Below are positions 1 through 8,829 of a stretch of DNA of 64,000 nucleotides, piece after piece (positions within the stretch are counted from its first letter, which is position 1; the number at the start of each line of letters is the position of its first letter). The notes beneath the pieces were generated by a model. The model ran no database searches. It saw nothing but the letters and a program-made list of their open reading frames with translations, and was not told the origin of the DNA. The DNA comes from Halomonas halophila (lineage in GTDB: Bacteria; Pseudomonadota; Gammaproteobacteria; Pseudomonadales; Halomonadaceae). Location: the NCBI RefSeq assembly GCF_030406665.1, contig NZ_CP129121.1:2046001-2110000 (forward strand), read 5' to 3'. Position numbers and translations under genes: made by a program.

Positions 1-90
1 CCCAGCGTCGCGGCCGCATCCGCGGCCAGGACGGTGTCGCCGCTGCCTTCGGTAACGGTATCACCGTGGGCATAGTCGGCGGCCACCGGC
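1..90. repeat. 90-bp exact direct repeat within the adhesin, copy 2
   Basis: Bases 1-90 are identical to 826-915. The offset is 825 bp, exactly 275 codons, so the coding unit repeats in frame. This marks the start of another long adhesin repeat beyond the window edge. Confidence 0.9.
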
Positions 91-2507
91 ACGTCGTCGT
101 CGATGCTGACGGCGAAGCTGGTGGTGCCTTCACTGCCGTCGATGTCCTCGAGGCTGACGTCGACCGTGAAGCCGACGTTGTCCTCGAAGGCCGTTTCCAC
201 ATCCCCCGTGTCGGGATCGTCCTGTGCCGGATGGGCAACCGGCTGCATCAGCGTCAGGGTATAGGTGGCACCAGTCGCGCCCAGGTCGCTGATCACGATG
301 GTGAACACCGGGTCGTTCACATCCCCGGTATGCCCGATCAGGGTCTGGGTGCTGGCATCCCAGGTGGTGGTGACCGCGCTGCCATCCAGCGTCGTCAGTC
401 CGGTGTCGCCGTCCGTGCCCACCGACAGCGTCAGCGTATCCAGGTCGAAGGCGTCCAGACTGCTGCTGTTGTCGAAGCTCAGCGTGCCGCTCAGCACCGG
501 GGCGTCGTCGCCGGCAGCGCTGTCGCCGAGGCCGGCGGCCTGGTCGTCTTCATCGGCCAGCAGATCGTCCGAGGCGGTCAGCGTCGGGGCACCGGCATCA
601 CCGACCTGCACGCTGACCTCGCGGGTCACGCTGTCGCCGTCGTTGTCGGTCACGGTGTATTCGAAGGTCTCGGTGACCGCCCCTGCGCTGTTGTCGACGT
701 CGGCCGGGGCGGTATAGACCAATTCGCCGGCCGCGTTGATGGTCAGGCTGCCGCCGGTGCTGCCCTGATTGGTGAAGACCAGTGCGTCGAGGGCGCCGTC
801 CAGCCCATCGGCGCCGCCGTCGATGCCCAGCGTCGCGGCCGCATCCGCGGCCAGGACGGTGTCGCCGCTGCCTTCGGTAACGGTATCACCGTGGGCATAG
901 TCGGCGGCCACCGGCCCATCGTCATTGACGTCAATGGTCAGCGTTGCGGGATCGGAGACGTCACCATCGTCGTCGGTGAAGCGTACATCGAACTGTTCCT
1001 GCACCTGATCGTTGGTGCCGACGGCATTGCTGACATCATGGTCCAGGGTGTTATCGCTCAGCACATACTGCCAGCTGCCGTCAGTGTCGACGGTCACGAT
1101 GCCATAGGTGCCTTGCACCTCGGTGCCATCCTCCTCGATCGCGATCCATTCGCCATTGACGTCCTTGACCTCGATCAGCGCCAGCTGGTCGTTACCGGTA
1201 TCGATCTCCGGCGTACCGCTGATCGTCGTGGTGCCGCCACCACTGCCATCGGGCAGCGCTGATTCCCACACCATGTTGCCTTCAGCACGAATGCCGAGCG
1301 TCACGACCTGGGGGGTGGAGTCCTCGGCGATGGTCAGGTTCACCGTCGCCGTGTCGGTATCGCCATCGGCGTCGGTGATGGTGTAGGTGAAGCTGTCGGC
1401 GCCTTCGGCGCCGGGATTGGCCTGATAGGTGAAGGTACCGTCACCGTTGTAGGTGACCGTGCCCTTGCCGGGTTGCGAGGCTACGCCAACGCCGCTCTGC
1501 AGATCCACACCGTCGGCCCCGGCGGTGTCATTGGCGAAGACATCGATGTCGACGCTGCCATCCTCCGGCACCTCGTCGGTCACGGTATCGTCGACGGCCA
1601 CCGGGCCGTCGTCATTGACGTCGATGGTCAGGGTCGCTTCCGGCGAGACGTCACCGTCGTCGTCAGTGACTCGTACCGCGAAGGCATCCTGCACCTGGTC
1701 GGCCGCCCCGGTCTGGTCGACGCCGTCATGGTCCAGGGTGTTGTCGTCCAGCGTGTACGTCCAACTGCCGTCGGTATTCACCGTCAGCGTGCCGTAGGCA
1801 CCCTGCACGCTCGTGCCATTGGCAGAGATCGGGATCCAGACGCCACTGGCATCCTGCACTTCGATCAGGTCGAGTGCATCCACGCCGGTATCGATCTGGA
1901 AGGCGCCGCTGGCGGTCAGGCTGCCGCCACCGCTGCCATCAGACAGTGCAGACTCCCAGACCACATCGCCATCGCCGTTGAGGTCCTGGGTATCGACCGT
2001 CGGCGAGTCGTCCTCCTCGGCGACGAGGGCCGGATCGAACTCGACCTGGTTCGGCCCCTCGAGTGAATTGGCGCCGTAGTTGAAGACCAGCGGGCTGACG
2101 TTTTCGCTGATGCGCAGCAGACGCACGAAGCCGTGACCGCTGTCGCCGCCGCCCGCACCACCGGCACCGCCGGCCGCAGTGGCATCGAGCCCTTCGAGCA
2201 GATCACCCTCGCCCTCGTCGATGGCCGCCAGCAACGCTGCGATATCCCCATCCTGGGCGCTGGCCTCCTCGCTGGCCGGCGCCTGATCCGACGCAAGGTC
2301 CGGCGTCATCACGACCTCTTCACCACCGGCGATGGCGGCCGGTTCGAGACCATCGCCGAAATCCAGCACGGCTCGCCCACCATCGGACGTGACCAGGGTC
2401 TCTCCTTCCTGAAGCGCGTCGCCGACGCTGAGCTCACGGAGGTTGCCGTCGGCGTCGCGCGCCCAGGCCTGGCCGGTAATGGATACCACGGTGGCGATGG
2501 TCATCAT
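1..2507 (-). CDS. LapA-type giant VCBS-repeat adhesin, N-terminal part (C-terminus beyond window)
   Basis: Open without a stop from an ATG at 2507 to the window edge, about 835 residues; the 3' end is missing. The start has a good ribosome site (AGGGGA about 7 nt upstream); the next codon is also ATG. Residues 1-115 form a retention module of the kind that holds LapA-type adhesins in the outer-membrane TolC pore, followed by a Gly-rich linker with TAAG at residues 110-113. The rest is extracellular repeats: two VCBS units near residues 190-300 and 415-525, each with a V-W-E-S-A-L start and a D-N-T-L-D-H-D core and ending D-V-N-D-D-G-P-V-A, a cadherin/Bap-like unit between them, and a longer unit that begins to repeat at the left edge. 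The acidic D-D-G-D motifs suggest calcium binding. The gene lies directly downstream of its probable type I secretion genes. Role (surface attachment, biofilm) is inferred from the family. Confidence 0.88.
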   Translation of the reverse strand, partial: MMTIATVVSITGQAWARDADGNLRELSVGDALQEGETLVTSDGGRAVLDFGDGLEPAAIAGGEEVVMTPDLASDQAPASEEASAQDGDIAALLAAIDEGEGDLLEGLDATAAGGAGGAGGGDSGHGFVRLLRISENVSPLVFNYGANSLEGPNQVEFDPALVAEEDDSPTVDTQDLNGDGDVVWESALSDGSGGGSLTASGAFQIDTGVDALDLIEVQDASGVWIPISANGTSVQGAYGTLTVNTDGSWTYTLDDNTLDHDGVDQTGAADQVQDAFAVRVTDDDGDVSPEATLTIDVNDDGPVAVDDTVTDEVPEDGSVDIDVFANDTAGADGVDLQSGVGVASQPGKGTVTYNGDGTFTYQANPGAEGADSFTYTITDADGDTDTATVNLTIAEDSTPQVVTLGIRAEGNMVWESALPDGSGGGTTTISGTPEIDTGNDQLALIEVKDVNGEWIAIEEDGTEVQGTYGIVTVDTDGSWQYVLSDNTLDHDVSNAVGTNDQVQEQFDVRFTDDDGDVSDPATLTIDVNDDGPVAADYAHGDTVTEGSGDTVLAADAAATLGIDGGADGLDGALDALVFTNQGSTGGSLTINAAGELVYTAPADVDNSAGAVTETFEYTVTDNDGDSVTREVSVQVGDAGAPTLTASDDLLADEDDQAAGLGDSAAGDDAPVLSGTLSFDNSSSLDAFDLDTLTLSVGTDGDTGLTTLDGSAVTTTWDASTQTLIGHTGDVNDPVFTIVISDLGATGATYTLTLMQPVAHPAQDDPDTGDVETAFEDNVGFTVDVSLEDIDGSEGTTSFAVSIDDDVPVAADYAHGDTVTEGSGDTVLAADAAATL
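826..915. repeat. 90-bp exact direct repeat within the adhesin, copy 1
   Basis: Identical to bases 1-90; see that entry. It encodes the junction between the D-D-G-P-V-A-A-D-Y end of one unit and the start of the next. Confidence 0.9.
2169..2180 (-). other. Predicted LapG-type cleavage motif TAAG in the adhesin
   Basis: Codons for T110-A111-A112-G113 of the adhesin. LapG-family periplasmic cysteine proteases cut LapA between the two alanines of this motif to release the adhesin when c-di-GMP falls. Position (about residue 110) and the Gly-rich flank match the known family. No lapG or lapD gene is in the window. Confidence 0.65.
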
Positions 2508-2664
2508 TCATTTCCCCTGAGGAGTCACATCAACCGGCATTTGCAACGAATACGCCGGTGGCTAATGACATCACACTAGGTCAGGGGCCAGGCCCCCGGT
2601 ATTGGACCGAAGGACAGGTAACAGAAAGTAACGAGGCAGGACTGAACACCCGCCAGGGCAGGGC
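2508..2664. promoter_or_regulatory. Leader between the LuxR gene and the adhesin: hairpin and direct-repeat operator
   Basis: Two signals are visible. GGGGCC-A-GGCCCC at 2584-2596 forms a hairpin without a T run. GTAAC-N5-GTAAC lies at 2618-2632, with half-sites 10 bp apart as in CpxR/OmpR-family boxes. The same arrangement occurs upstream of the outer-membrane gene of the locus (9019-9033). No convincing -35/-10 pair was found. Confidence 0.4.
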
Positions 2665-3276
2665 TCAAGTCACGCTCTGTTCCTGATGGGACAGCTTGAG
2701 CACGAGCTGCATGCGGTCGCGCACCTCGAGCTTGCGGAACACGGCACCGAGATGCGCCTTGACGGTCCGCTCGGTAATGCCCAGCAGACGAGCCACCGCC
2801 TTGTTGCTGTTGCCCTCCGCCACGGCCACCGCCACGGCACGCTCACGCTGGGTCAGGCGGTCGAGCATCTCTTCGCGTAGCCTCTCTTCCCCACCGAGCG
2901 CGCGATAGGCCCCTCCCACCACCTGGGCCATGAGCTCGGGCCCCACCCAGATGCCCTGATGGGCCGTGACCAGGGCCATCTGGCTCAGCAGCTCGGGAGG
3001 GGACAGCGCATGAGCATAGCCCCGCGCATTGGCCTCGAGGGCCTGGGTCGCCTCGCGCGAGTCCGGCGCATAGCTCAACACACTAACGATCGCCCCCTGC
3101 TGCGCCAGCTGCCGCACCAACACCGGCCAGGTGTCTCCCTGTATGACCACCCAGGCCTGGACCTCGGCGGATGCCATTTCCAGGGCAAAGGTCTCGTCGA
3201 GGCAGCGCGCATCAGGGAAGGCCTCGCGCCAGCGCGGCATCAGGACGCTCTCACGACATACGAAGATCTGCTTCAT
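2665..3276 (-). CDS. LuxR-family regulator with degenerate receiver
   Basis: 203 residues from the ATG at 3276, which shares one base with the stop of the preceding fusion-protein gene; a GGGAGAA ribosome site precedes it. A TTG three bases earlier is the alternative. The C-terminal 65 residues are a clear LuxR helix-turn-helix (L-T-Q-R-E-R-A-V, then I-T-E-R-T-V-K-A-H-L). The N-terminal 130 residues have the size and strand pattern of a response-regulator receiver, but I see no Asp at the expected phosphorylation position (V-V-I-Q-G-D-T-W region) and no conserved Lys near the end, so phosphorylation is unlikely. It is encoded between the secretion genes and the adhesin. A role in controlling the adhesin is inferred from position only. 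Confidence 0.75.
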   Translation of the reverse strand: MKQIFVCRESVLMPRWREAFPDARCLDETFALEMASAEVQAWVVIQGDTWPVLVRQLAQQGAIVSVLSYAPDSREATQALEANARGYAHALSPPELLSQMALVTAHQGIWVGPELMAQVVGGAYRALGGEERLREEMLDRLTQRERAVAVAVAEGNSNKAVARLLGITERTVKAHLGAVFRKLEVRDRMQLVLKLSHQEQSVT

Positions 3277-4703
3277 CAACGTTCTCCCAGCGCATCCTGC
3301 CAGCCTCTCAGCACCGGCTTGAGCAGGTACTGCATCACCGTGCGCTTGCCGGTCAGAATATCCACCTGTGCGGTCATCCCCGGTATCACGTCCAGTCTCT
3401 GGTGCTCGCTGCCGCCTTCCAGGGTACGGACCCGCACCAGATAGAAGGTATCGCCCTCGTCATCGGTGATGGTATCGGGGCTGATGTGCACCAGCTCGGC
3501 CTCCAGCCCCCCATAGATGGCGAAGTCATACGCCGTCAGCTTGATGGTGGCCGGCTGGCCGGGCCGCAGGAAGGCGATATCCTGCGGCGCGATACGCGCC
3601 TCGACCAGCAGGGCATCCGCAGTGGGTACGATCTCGACCACTTCCTGTCCCGGCTGCACCACGCCACCGAGGGTATTGAGGGTCAGGCGCTGGACGATGC
3701 CATCCACAGGCGAGCGAATCTCCGCCAGCCTCACGCGATCCTGCAGGCCGGCACTGGATTCATCCAACGCCGCCAGCTCCGCCATGGTCCGGGACAACTC
3801 CCCGCGCCACTCGTTGCGCTTCTCGAGCGTGACCTCGCGCAGCTTCGACTGCGCCTCCTCGATGGAGGATTGCAGGCGTTCGACCTGAGCCGCAGCCTGG
3901 TCGCGCTCGCCACGCGCACGGGTCACGTCGCGCTGCAGTCGCAGCACCTCGACCTCGGAGACGGCGCCGGAATCGAGCAGCGGCCGGGTCAGGTTCAGCT
4001 CGCGCCCGGCCATGCCCAGCTCCCGCGCCGCCGTATCGCGGCGAGACTGGGCTTCGATCAGCTCCGCCCGGCGCTGGTCCAGCTGTTCCTCGAGGATGCT
4101 CTTCTGCTCCTCCAGTGCCTCGAGATTGTTCCGATACAGCTCACGCTCCTGGGCGACGATGTCAGGCGCCTCCTCGAGCAGCTCGCGCGACGGGGTGAAG
4201 GCGTCATCGGTCACCAGGGCACGCAGGCGTTCCACGCGAGCCTCGAGCGATTCGGCCTTGGCGCGGTTCTCGCGGAAATTGGCCACGAAGCGGGTGGGGT
4301 CGATACGCATCAGCAGCTGCCCCTGGGATACCGTCTCCCCCTCCTCGACCAGAATCTCCTGGACCACGCCCCCATCGAAGGACTGCACCTTCTGCAGCTG
4401 GCTGGAGGGAATCACCCGCCCGGTGCCCCGGGTCACCTCGTCCAGCGGCGCGAAGGCCGACCACACGATCAGCGCGGCAACGGCCAGCACCACGGTATAG
4501 AGCAGCAAGCGGGCCCGCAGCGGCTCCTGCTGGAGCCTGGCCCAGTCGGCATCGCTGGCCCAGTCGCGATCCAGGTGCGCGGACGTGACCCGCCGCGAGA
4601 ACAGCCGGTCGATGAAGGGACGAAACGGCTTGCCGCCGGTCTCGGAAAAACGGCCGATGGCCTCGAAGCCACGCTGCTCGGAGGTACGGGAACGGTCGGT
4701 CAT
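3276..4703 (-). CDS. lapC: LapC-like type I secretion membrane fusion protein (HlyD family)
   Basis: 475 residues. A cytoplasmic N-terminus of about 85 residues is followed by one membrane helix (L-L-L-Y-T-V-V-L-A-V region), then a lipoyl-like half motif (G-R-V-I-P-S-S-Q with V-Q-S-F-D-G-G-V-V), a long alpha-helical hairpin (residues about 150-330) and a second lipoyl/beta-barrel part. The C-terminal half has the A-E-I-R-S-P-V-D-G-I-V signature of HlyD-type adaptors. Members span the periplasm and link the ABC exporter to the TolC-like pore. Its ATG overlaps the ABC gene's stop (ATGA), showing tight coupling. The lapC name rests on family and context. Confidence 0.9.
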   Translation of the reverse strand: MTDRSRTSEQRGFEAIGRFSETGGKPFRPFIDRLFSRRVTSAHLDRDWASDADWARLQQEPLRARLLLYTVVLAVAALIVWSAFAPLDEVTRGTGRVIPSSQLQKVQSFDGGVVQEILVEEGETVSQGQLLMRIDPTRFVANFRENRAKAESLEARVERLRALVTDDAFTPSRELLEEAPDIVAQERELYRNNLEALEEQKSILEEQLDQRRAELIEAQSRRDTAARELGMAGRELNLTRPLLDSGAVSEVEVLRLQRDVTRARGERDQAAAQVERLQSSIEEAQSKLREVTLEKRNEWRGELSRTMAELAALDESSAGLQDRVRLAEIRSPVDGIVQRLTLNTLGGVVQPGQEVVEIVPTADALLVEARIAPQDIAFLRPGQPATIKLTAYDFAIYGGLEAELVHISPDTITDDEGDTFYLVRVRTLEGGSEHQRLDVIPGMTAQVDILTGKRTVMQYLLKPVLRGWQDALGER

Positions 4704-6871
4704 GTGCCGGCCCTCCCGATCTGCCCCTTGCGCAGGGCCTCGATCACCTTGTCCCGCGGCCCATCGGCCACCACCCTGCCCGCATCGATAACCACGATGC
4801 GATCCACCAGCGACAGCAATGACGTGCGGTGGGTCACGATGAGCATCGTCTTGCCCGCCGCCACCTCCTGCAAACTGGCCTTGAGCGCCTCCTCGGAGGA
4901 ATGGTCCATGGCGCTGGTGGGCTCGTCGAGCAACAGTACCTGCGGGTCGTGCACCAGCGCCCGGGCGATCGCCACCTGCTGACGTTGTCCTCCGGACAGC
5001 CGCTGGCCACGCTCGCCTACGTCGAGGTCGATCCCCTCCGGATGGCCGTCGACCAGACCGGAGAGGCCGCTGAGCCGAATGGCCCTCAGCAGGGACTCGT
5101 CATCGACACCGTCGCTGCCGGCACCGGCCAGGATATTGTCGCGCAACGAGCCATGAAACAGCGTGACGTCCTGGGGCACATAGCCGAAATGCCGCCGCAG
5201 CTGGACGGGGTCGTACTGACGCACGTCCACGCCATCCAGCCGCACCGCGCCGGCGTCGGGTTCATAGAGCCCCAGCAGCAGCTTGTGCAGCGTGGTCTTG
5301 CCGCACCCCACTCGCCCGAGCACGCCGACCTTCTCGCCGGCCTCGAGGGTCAGCGAGACCTCACGCAGCGCATCGCGCTGCTCGTCGGGATAGCGAAAGG
5401 CGACCTTGTCGAAGCGCAGCTCGCCTTGCACCACCGGGCGGTCGATGTACGGCCGAGCCTCGTCGCGCTCCACCGGCAACTCCATCACCCCATCCAGTGA
5501 GCGCAAGGCCGTGGAGGCCTGGTGATACTGGGCCAGCAGCGCCGCGGCCTGGCTCACCGGCGCCATGGCCCGCGACGACAGCAGATAGGCCGCGATCAGT
5601 CCGCCCTGGGTCAGCTCGCCAGCGATGATCAGATAGACCCCCGTGATGACGACCGCCACCGCCACACTGTGCTGCGTCCACAGCGCCACGCTGCTCACCG
5701 AGGAGCTGATCAGGCGCAGCTGGGCGGTAGTACGCGAGAGAAAGGCCGAGGCCCGCTCCCAGATGCCCTGCACCCGGCTCTCGCCGCGCAGCGCCTTCAG
5801 GGTCTCGAGCTGCGAGATCGACTCGACCAGCGTGGCATTGCGCTGGGCGCTGGCCCGCCAGGTGGTCTCGGACAGCTCGTGCAGCTTGCCCTGGGCCGCC
5901 AGCGCATAAAGCAGCACGAAGACGACACCCACCAGCACCGGGATCACCAGCGGCGGGCCGATCAGGGCGATGATGGCGGCGAACAGCAGCACGAACGGCA
6001 GGTCGACCAGCCCGACCACCGTGGCCGAACCGATGAAGGCGCGCACCGACTCGAAGGACTGCAGCATGGCGGCGAAGGACCCGGTGGATGACGGCCGCGC
6101 GGACATCCTAAGGCCGAGCACCTGCGACATCAGCGACGACGAGAGCTTGACGTCGGCCCGGCTCGCGGCCAGGTCCACGAAGGCGCCACGCATCAGCCGA
6201 AGCGCCAGATCGAAGCACAGCACCACGAAGACGCCGATCGCCAGCACCCACAGCGACTCGGTGGCATGATTGGGCACCACGCGATCGTAGACGTTGAGCA
6301 CGAACAGCGGCATGGCCAGCGCGAAGAGGTTGATCACCACCGACCCGGCGAGCACGTCGCGGTAGAGCCGGCGGTTCTCGCGGATGACGCCCCAGAACCA
6401 GTGTCGGTCGCGCTTGCGCTCGACCTCGGGGCCGCGGGCATCGAAGCGAAAGCGTGGCCTGACATAGATGGCCTGGCCGCTGTAGCTGGCCTGAAGGCCG
6501 TCCAGATCGACCTCGGTTTCCGCCTCACCGAGCTCCGGGAAGATCACCCGGGCACGGCGCGCCTTGAGATCCAGCGCCAGCAGCACGCAGGCGCGTCCCG
6601 GCTCGAGCAGCAGTACGGCGGGAAACAGCGCGGGATTGAGCTGTACCAGACGCGAACGAACGATCCGCGCCGACAGCCCGGCACGGGCGGCGGCACGCGG
6701 AAAGACGCCTGGCGTCAGGCGCCCTTCCTCCAGCGGCAGGCCCGCCGTCAAGGCATCGGCGCTGACGTCATGTTCATGGGCCAGCGCAATGCTCTGCAGG
6801 CATTCGAGCAGCTCGTCCCGAACGGCAGACCTGGCCCCGCTGCCATCATCGAGCGCTTCACGTTGTGTCAA
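4700..6871 (-). CDS. lapB: LapB-like type I secretion ABC exporter with C39-like domain
   Basis: 723 residues. Residues about 15-145 form a peptidase-C39-like domain lacking a catalytic Cys at the usual position, as in exporters of RTX adhesins, which bind rather than cleave substrate. Six membrane helices lie between about 165 and 440, then the nucleotide-binding domain with Walker A (G-R-V-G-C-G-K-T-T), signature L-S-G-G-Q and Walker B (V-L-L-L-D-E-P-T). The start is TTG at 6871 with AGGGGTGAG just upstream; no ATG is available nearby. It should power export of the adjacent adhesin across the inner membrane. The 71-nt gap from the upstream outer-membrane gene fits one transcript. Confidence 0.9.
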   Translation of the reverse strand: MTQREALDDGSGARSAVRDELLECLQSIALAHEHDVSADALTAGLPLEEGRLTPGVFPRAAARAGLSARIVRSRLVQLNPALFPAVLLLEPGRACVLLALDLKARRARVIFPELGEAETEVDLDGLQASYSGQAIYVRPRFRFDARGPEVERKRDRHWFWGVIRENRRLYRDVLAGSVVINLFALAMPLFVLNVYDRVVPNHATESLWVLAIGVFVVLCFDLALRLMRGAFVDLAASRADVKLSSSLMSQVLGLRMSARPSSTGSFAAMLQSFESVRAFIGSATVVGLVDLPFVLLFAAIIALIGPPLVIPVLVGVVFVLLYALAAQGKLHELSETTWRASAQRNATLVESISQLETLKALRGESRVQGIWERASAFLSRTTAQLRLISSSVSSVALWTQHSVAVAVVITGVYLIIAGELTQGGLIAAYLLSSRAMAPVSQAAALLAQYHQASTALRSLDGVMELPVERDEARPYIDRPVVQGELRFDKVAFRYPDEQRDALREVSLTLEAGEKVGVLGRVGCGKTTLHKLLLGLYEPDAGAVRLDGVDVRQYDPVQLRRHFGYVPQDVTLFHGSLRDNILAGAGSDGVDDESLLRAIRLSGLSGLVDGHPEGIDLDVGERGQRLSGGQRQQVAIARALVHDPQVLLLDEPTSAMDHSSEEALKASLQEVAAGKTMLIVTHRTSLLSLVDRIVVIDAGRVVADGPRDKVIEALRKGQIGRAGT

Positions 6872-6942
6872 TTCTCACCCCTGCGTAGAGACGATAGAGC
6901 GACGTCGGTCGAGCCGGGCCCGACCGACACCCACCTCACGTC

Positions 6943-8829
6943 CTAGGGCCGATAGGCGGCCATGTCGAGATTCTCTCCGGCACGCTCCAGGGTGACCTCC
7001 ACACGACGGTTCTGGCGACGCCCCTCGACGGTGTCGTTGGACGCCACGGGCCGGCGAGAGCCGAAGCCTTCGGTCTGGATCAGCGAGGCGTCCACGCCCT
7101 GACTCACCAGGTAGTCGCCGACGCTCCGGGCACGACGCCGAGACAGCGGGTCGTTGATGGCGTCATTGCCGGTGGCATCGGCATGACCGGCGATGTAGAC
7201 GCGCACCAGGTCGTTGCGGCCGCGGATCTGCTCGGCGAGCTGACGCAGCTCATCGCGCGATGCCATGCTCAGTTCGGCGCTGTTGATCTCGAACAGGGCG
7301 TCCGCCGAGAGCGTGACGTCCGGCGCGCGGGTCGGCGGCGCCGTGATGCCGCCGGTGAAGTCGGCCAGGGTGAAGCCGGTGGGCCCCGGAGACGGACAGA
7401 TCGTCTCGGGGTCGAGGGAGACCCCATCGCTGCCGAGCTCGGCCAGGGTCGGCATGTCGTCGCGACGCACCTCCAGGGTCTGCATCAGCTGGCCCATGGC
7501 AGCCAGGGTGCGAGCGTCGGCCAGATCCACGTCATAGCTGGCATTGGCATAGGCGCGGCTGGCCTCGAAGTACTCGTTCTCGGTATCCAGCACGTCCAGC
7601 AGGCTACGCTGGCCGATGTCGAACTGCTGCTGGTAGGCACCTCGCACGCGGTTGGTGGAGAGGCGATGCTGGTTCAGGTAATCGAGCTGCTCACGCAGCC
7701 GCTGGGTGTCGTTGTAGGCGATCTGGGTGGTCTGGCGCACGTCGACGCAGGCCTTTTCGCGCAGGTTGATGGCCTGCTCGACCCGTTCGCTGGCGGCACG
7801 GAAGCTGGCCAGGTCGCTGCCGCCGCGATAGAGGTTCATGCTCGCCACCAGCTCGATGCTGCTGCGGTCCTGACGCTCGTCGACGTCGTCGAGGGTACCG
7901 CTGTCGCTATCCTTGTAGGTGCCGGTGCGAGCGACCAGGTCGAGCGTCGGATGGAAGGCGGAGCGCTCGCCGCTCCGTGCCGCCCGAGAGGCCGCGATGT
8001 TCTCGATGGCGGCATGGAACTCGGGATTGCCCTGGAAGGCCAGATCCAGCGCCGACGCCACATCGGCGGGCAGGCGACCGGCGAAGTCCGGCGCCGGCGC
8101 CAGCGAGGCCGCCGGCAGGTCGCCGACGATACGCTGGTAGCGAGCCGTCACGTCATGCAGGTTGGAGGCCTCGGTCATCAGGTTGGATTCGGCCAGCGCC
8201 AGGCGTCCGCTGATCTGCTCGAGATCGACCCCACGCCCCGCCCCGGAGAGCGTGCGCTCTTCGATCTGGTTGAAGACTTCCAGGTGCTTGGCGTAGTTAT
8301 CCTGCGCCAGGCGGACCAGTTCCCGGTAGCGCTGCACGTCCAGATAAGCCCGCACCGCCTCCAGGGAAACCTCCTCGCTGGCCCCGAGCAGCTCGTAGTA
8401 GCGCACCAGCTCGGCCCGATCGAGACGCTCCACCTCGCTGCTGGTGGCGAAACCGTCATAGATCATCTGCGTCAGCGCCACCTCGGCGTAGTCGGTATCG
8501 TAGCTGCCACGACCGTCGTGCTCGCGATCCTCCTGCCCCACCCCGGCGTTGACGTCCACGCTGGGCAGGTAATTCCCCCAGGTGGCACGACGGTCCTGCC
8601 CCGAGGCCCGAAGCTCGCGCCAGGCCGCCTGCACCTCGGGATTGGTGCTGATCGCCTGCTGCACGACACGTTGCAGATCACTGGATCCCGGAGACATCAG
8701 TCCCTGAGGCAAGGACTGGGCGACGGCCGAGGCAATGGGCAACAGGGCGAGGCCTGTCCCCACGGCAAGACCGCGGACGATGCGCGCTCGCGCGACGCGC
8801 GAAGACAAAGTGACGCTCGTGCGTTTCAT
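6943..8829 (-). CDS. TolC-family outer-membrane protein with C-terminal OmpA domain (LapE-like)
   Basis: 628 residues from the ATG at 8829 (GGTGGGA ribosome site; a longer frame from 8925 lacks one). An N-terminal signal peptide ends near A-S-A-V-A-Q. Residues about 45-430 are two TolC-type outer-membrane efflux repeats (A-I-S-T-N-P-E-V-Q-A-A-W, T-D-Y-A-E-V-A-L-T-Q). About 500-625 is an OmpA-like peptidoglycan-binding domain (F-E-I-N-S-A-E-L, then G-H-A-D-A-T-G-N, R-R-A-R-S-V). Most TolC proteins lack this domain; here it would anchor the secretion pore to the cell wall. First gene of the minus-strand secretion/adhesin operon. Confidence 0.9.
   Translation of the reverse strand: MKRTSVTLSSRVARARIVRGLAVGTGLALLPIASAVAQSLPQGLMSPGSSDLQRVVQQAISTNPEVQAAWRELRASGQDRRATWGNYLPSVDVNAGVGQEDREHDGRGSYDTDYAEVALTQMIYDGFATSSEVERLDRAELVRYYELLGASEEVSLEAVRAYLDVQRYRELVRLAQDNYAKHLEVFNQIEERTLSGAGRGVDLEQISGRLALAESNLMTEASNLHDVTARYQRIVGDLPAASLAPAPDFAGRLPADVASALDLAFQGNPEFHAAIENIAASRAARSGERSAFHPTLDLVARTGTYKDSDSGTLDDVDERQDRSSIELVASMNLYRGGSDLASFRAASERVEQAINLREKACVDVRQTTQIAYNDTQRLREQLDYLNQHRLSTNRVRGAYQQQFDIGQRSLLDVLDTENEYFEASRAYANASYDVDLADARTLAAMGQLMQTLEVRRDDMPTLAELGSDGVSLDPETICPSPGPTGFTLADFTGGITAPPTRAPDVTLSADALFEINSAELSMASRDELRQLAEQIRGRNDLVRVYIAGHADATGNDAINDPLSRRRARSVGDYLVSQGVDASLIQTEGFGSRRPVASNDTVEGRRQNRRVEVTLERAGENLDMAAYRP

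Noticed and set aside
3171..4982. 603-codon plus-strand frame opposite the exporter genes
   Set aside because: Antisense of lapC/lapB-like genes; no recognisable domain or ribosome site.
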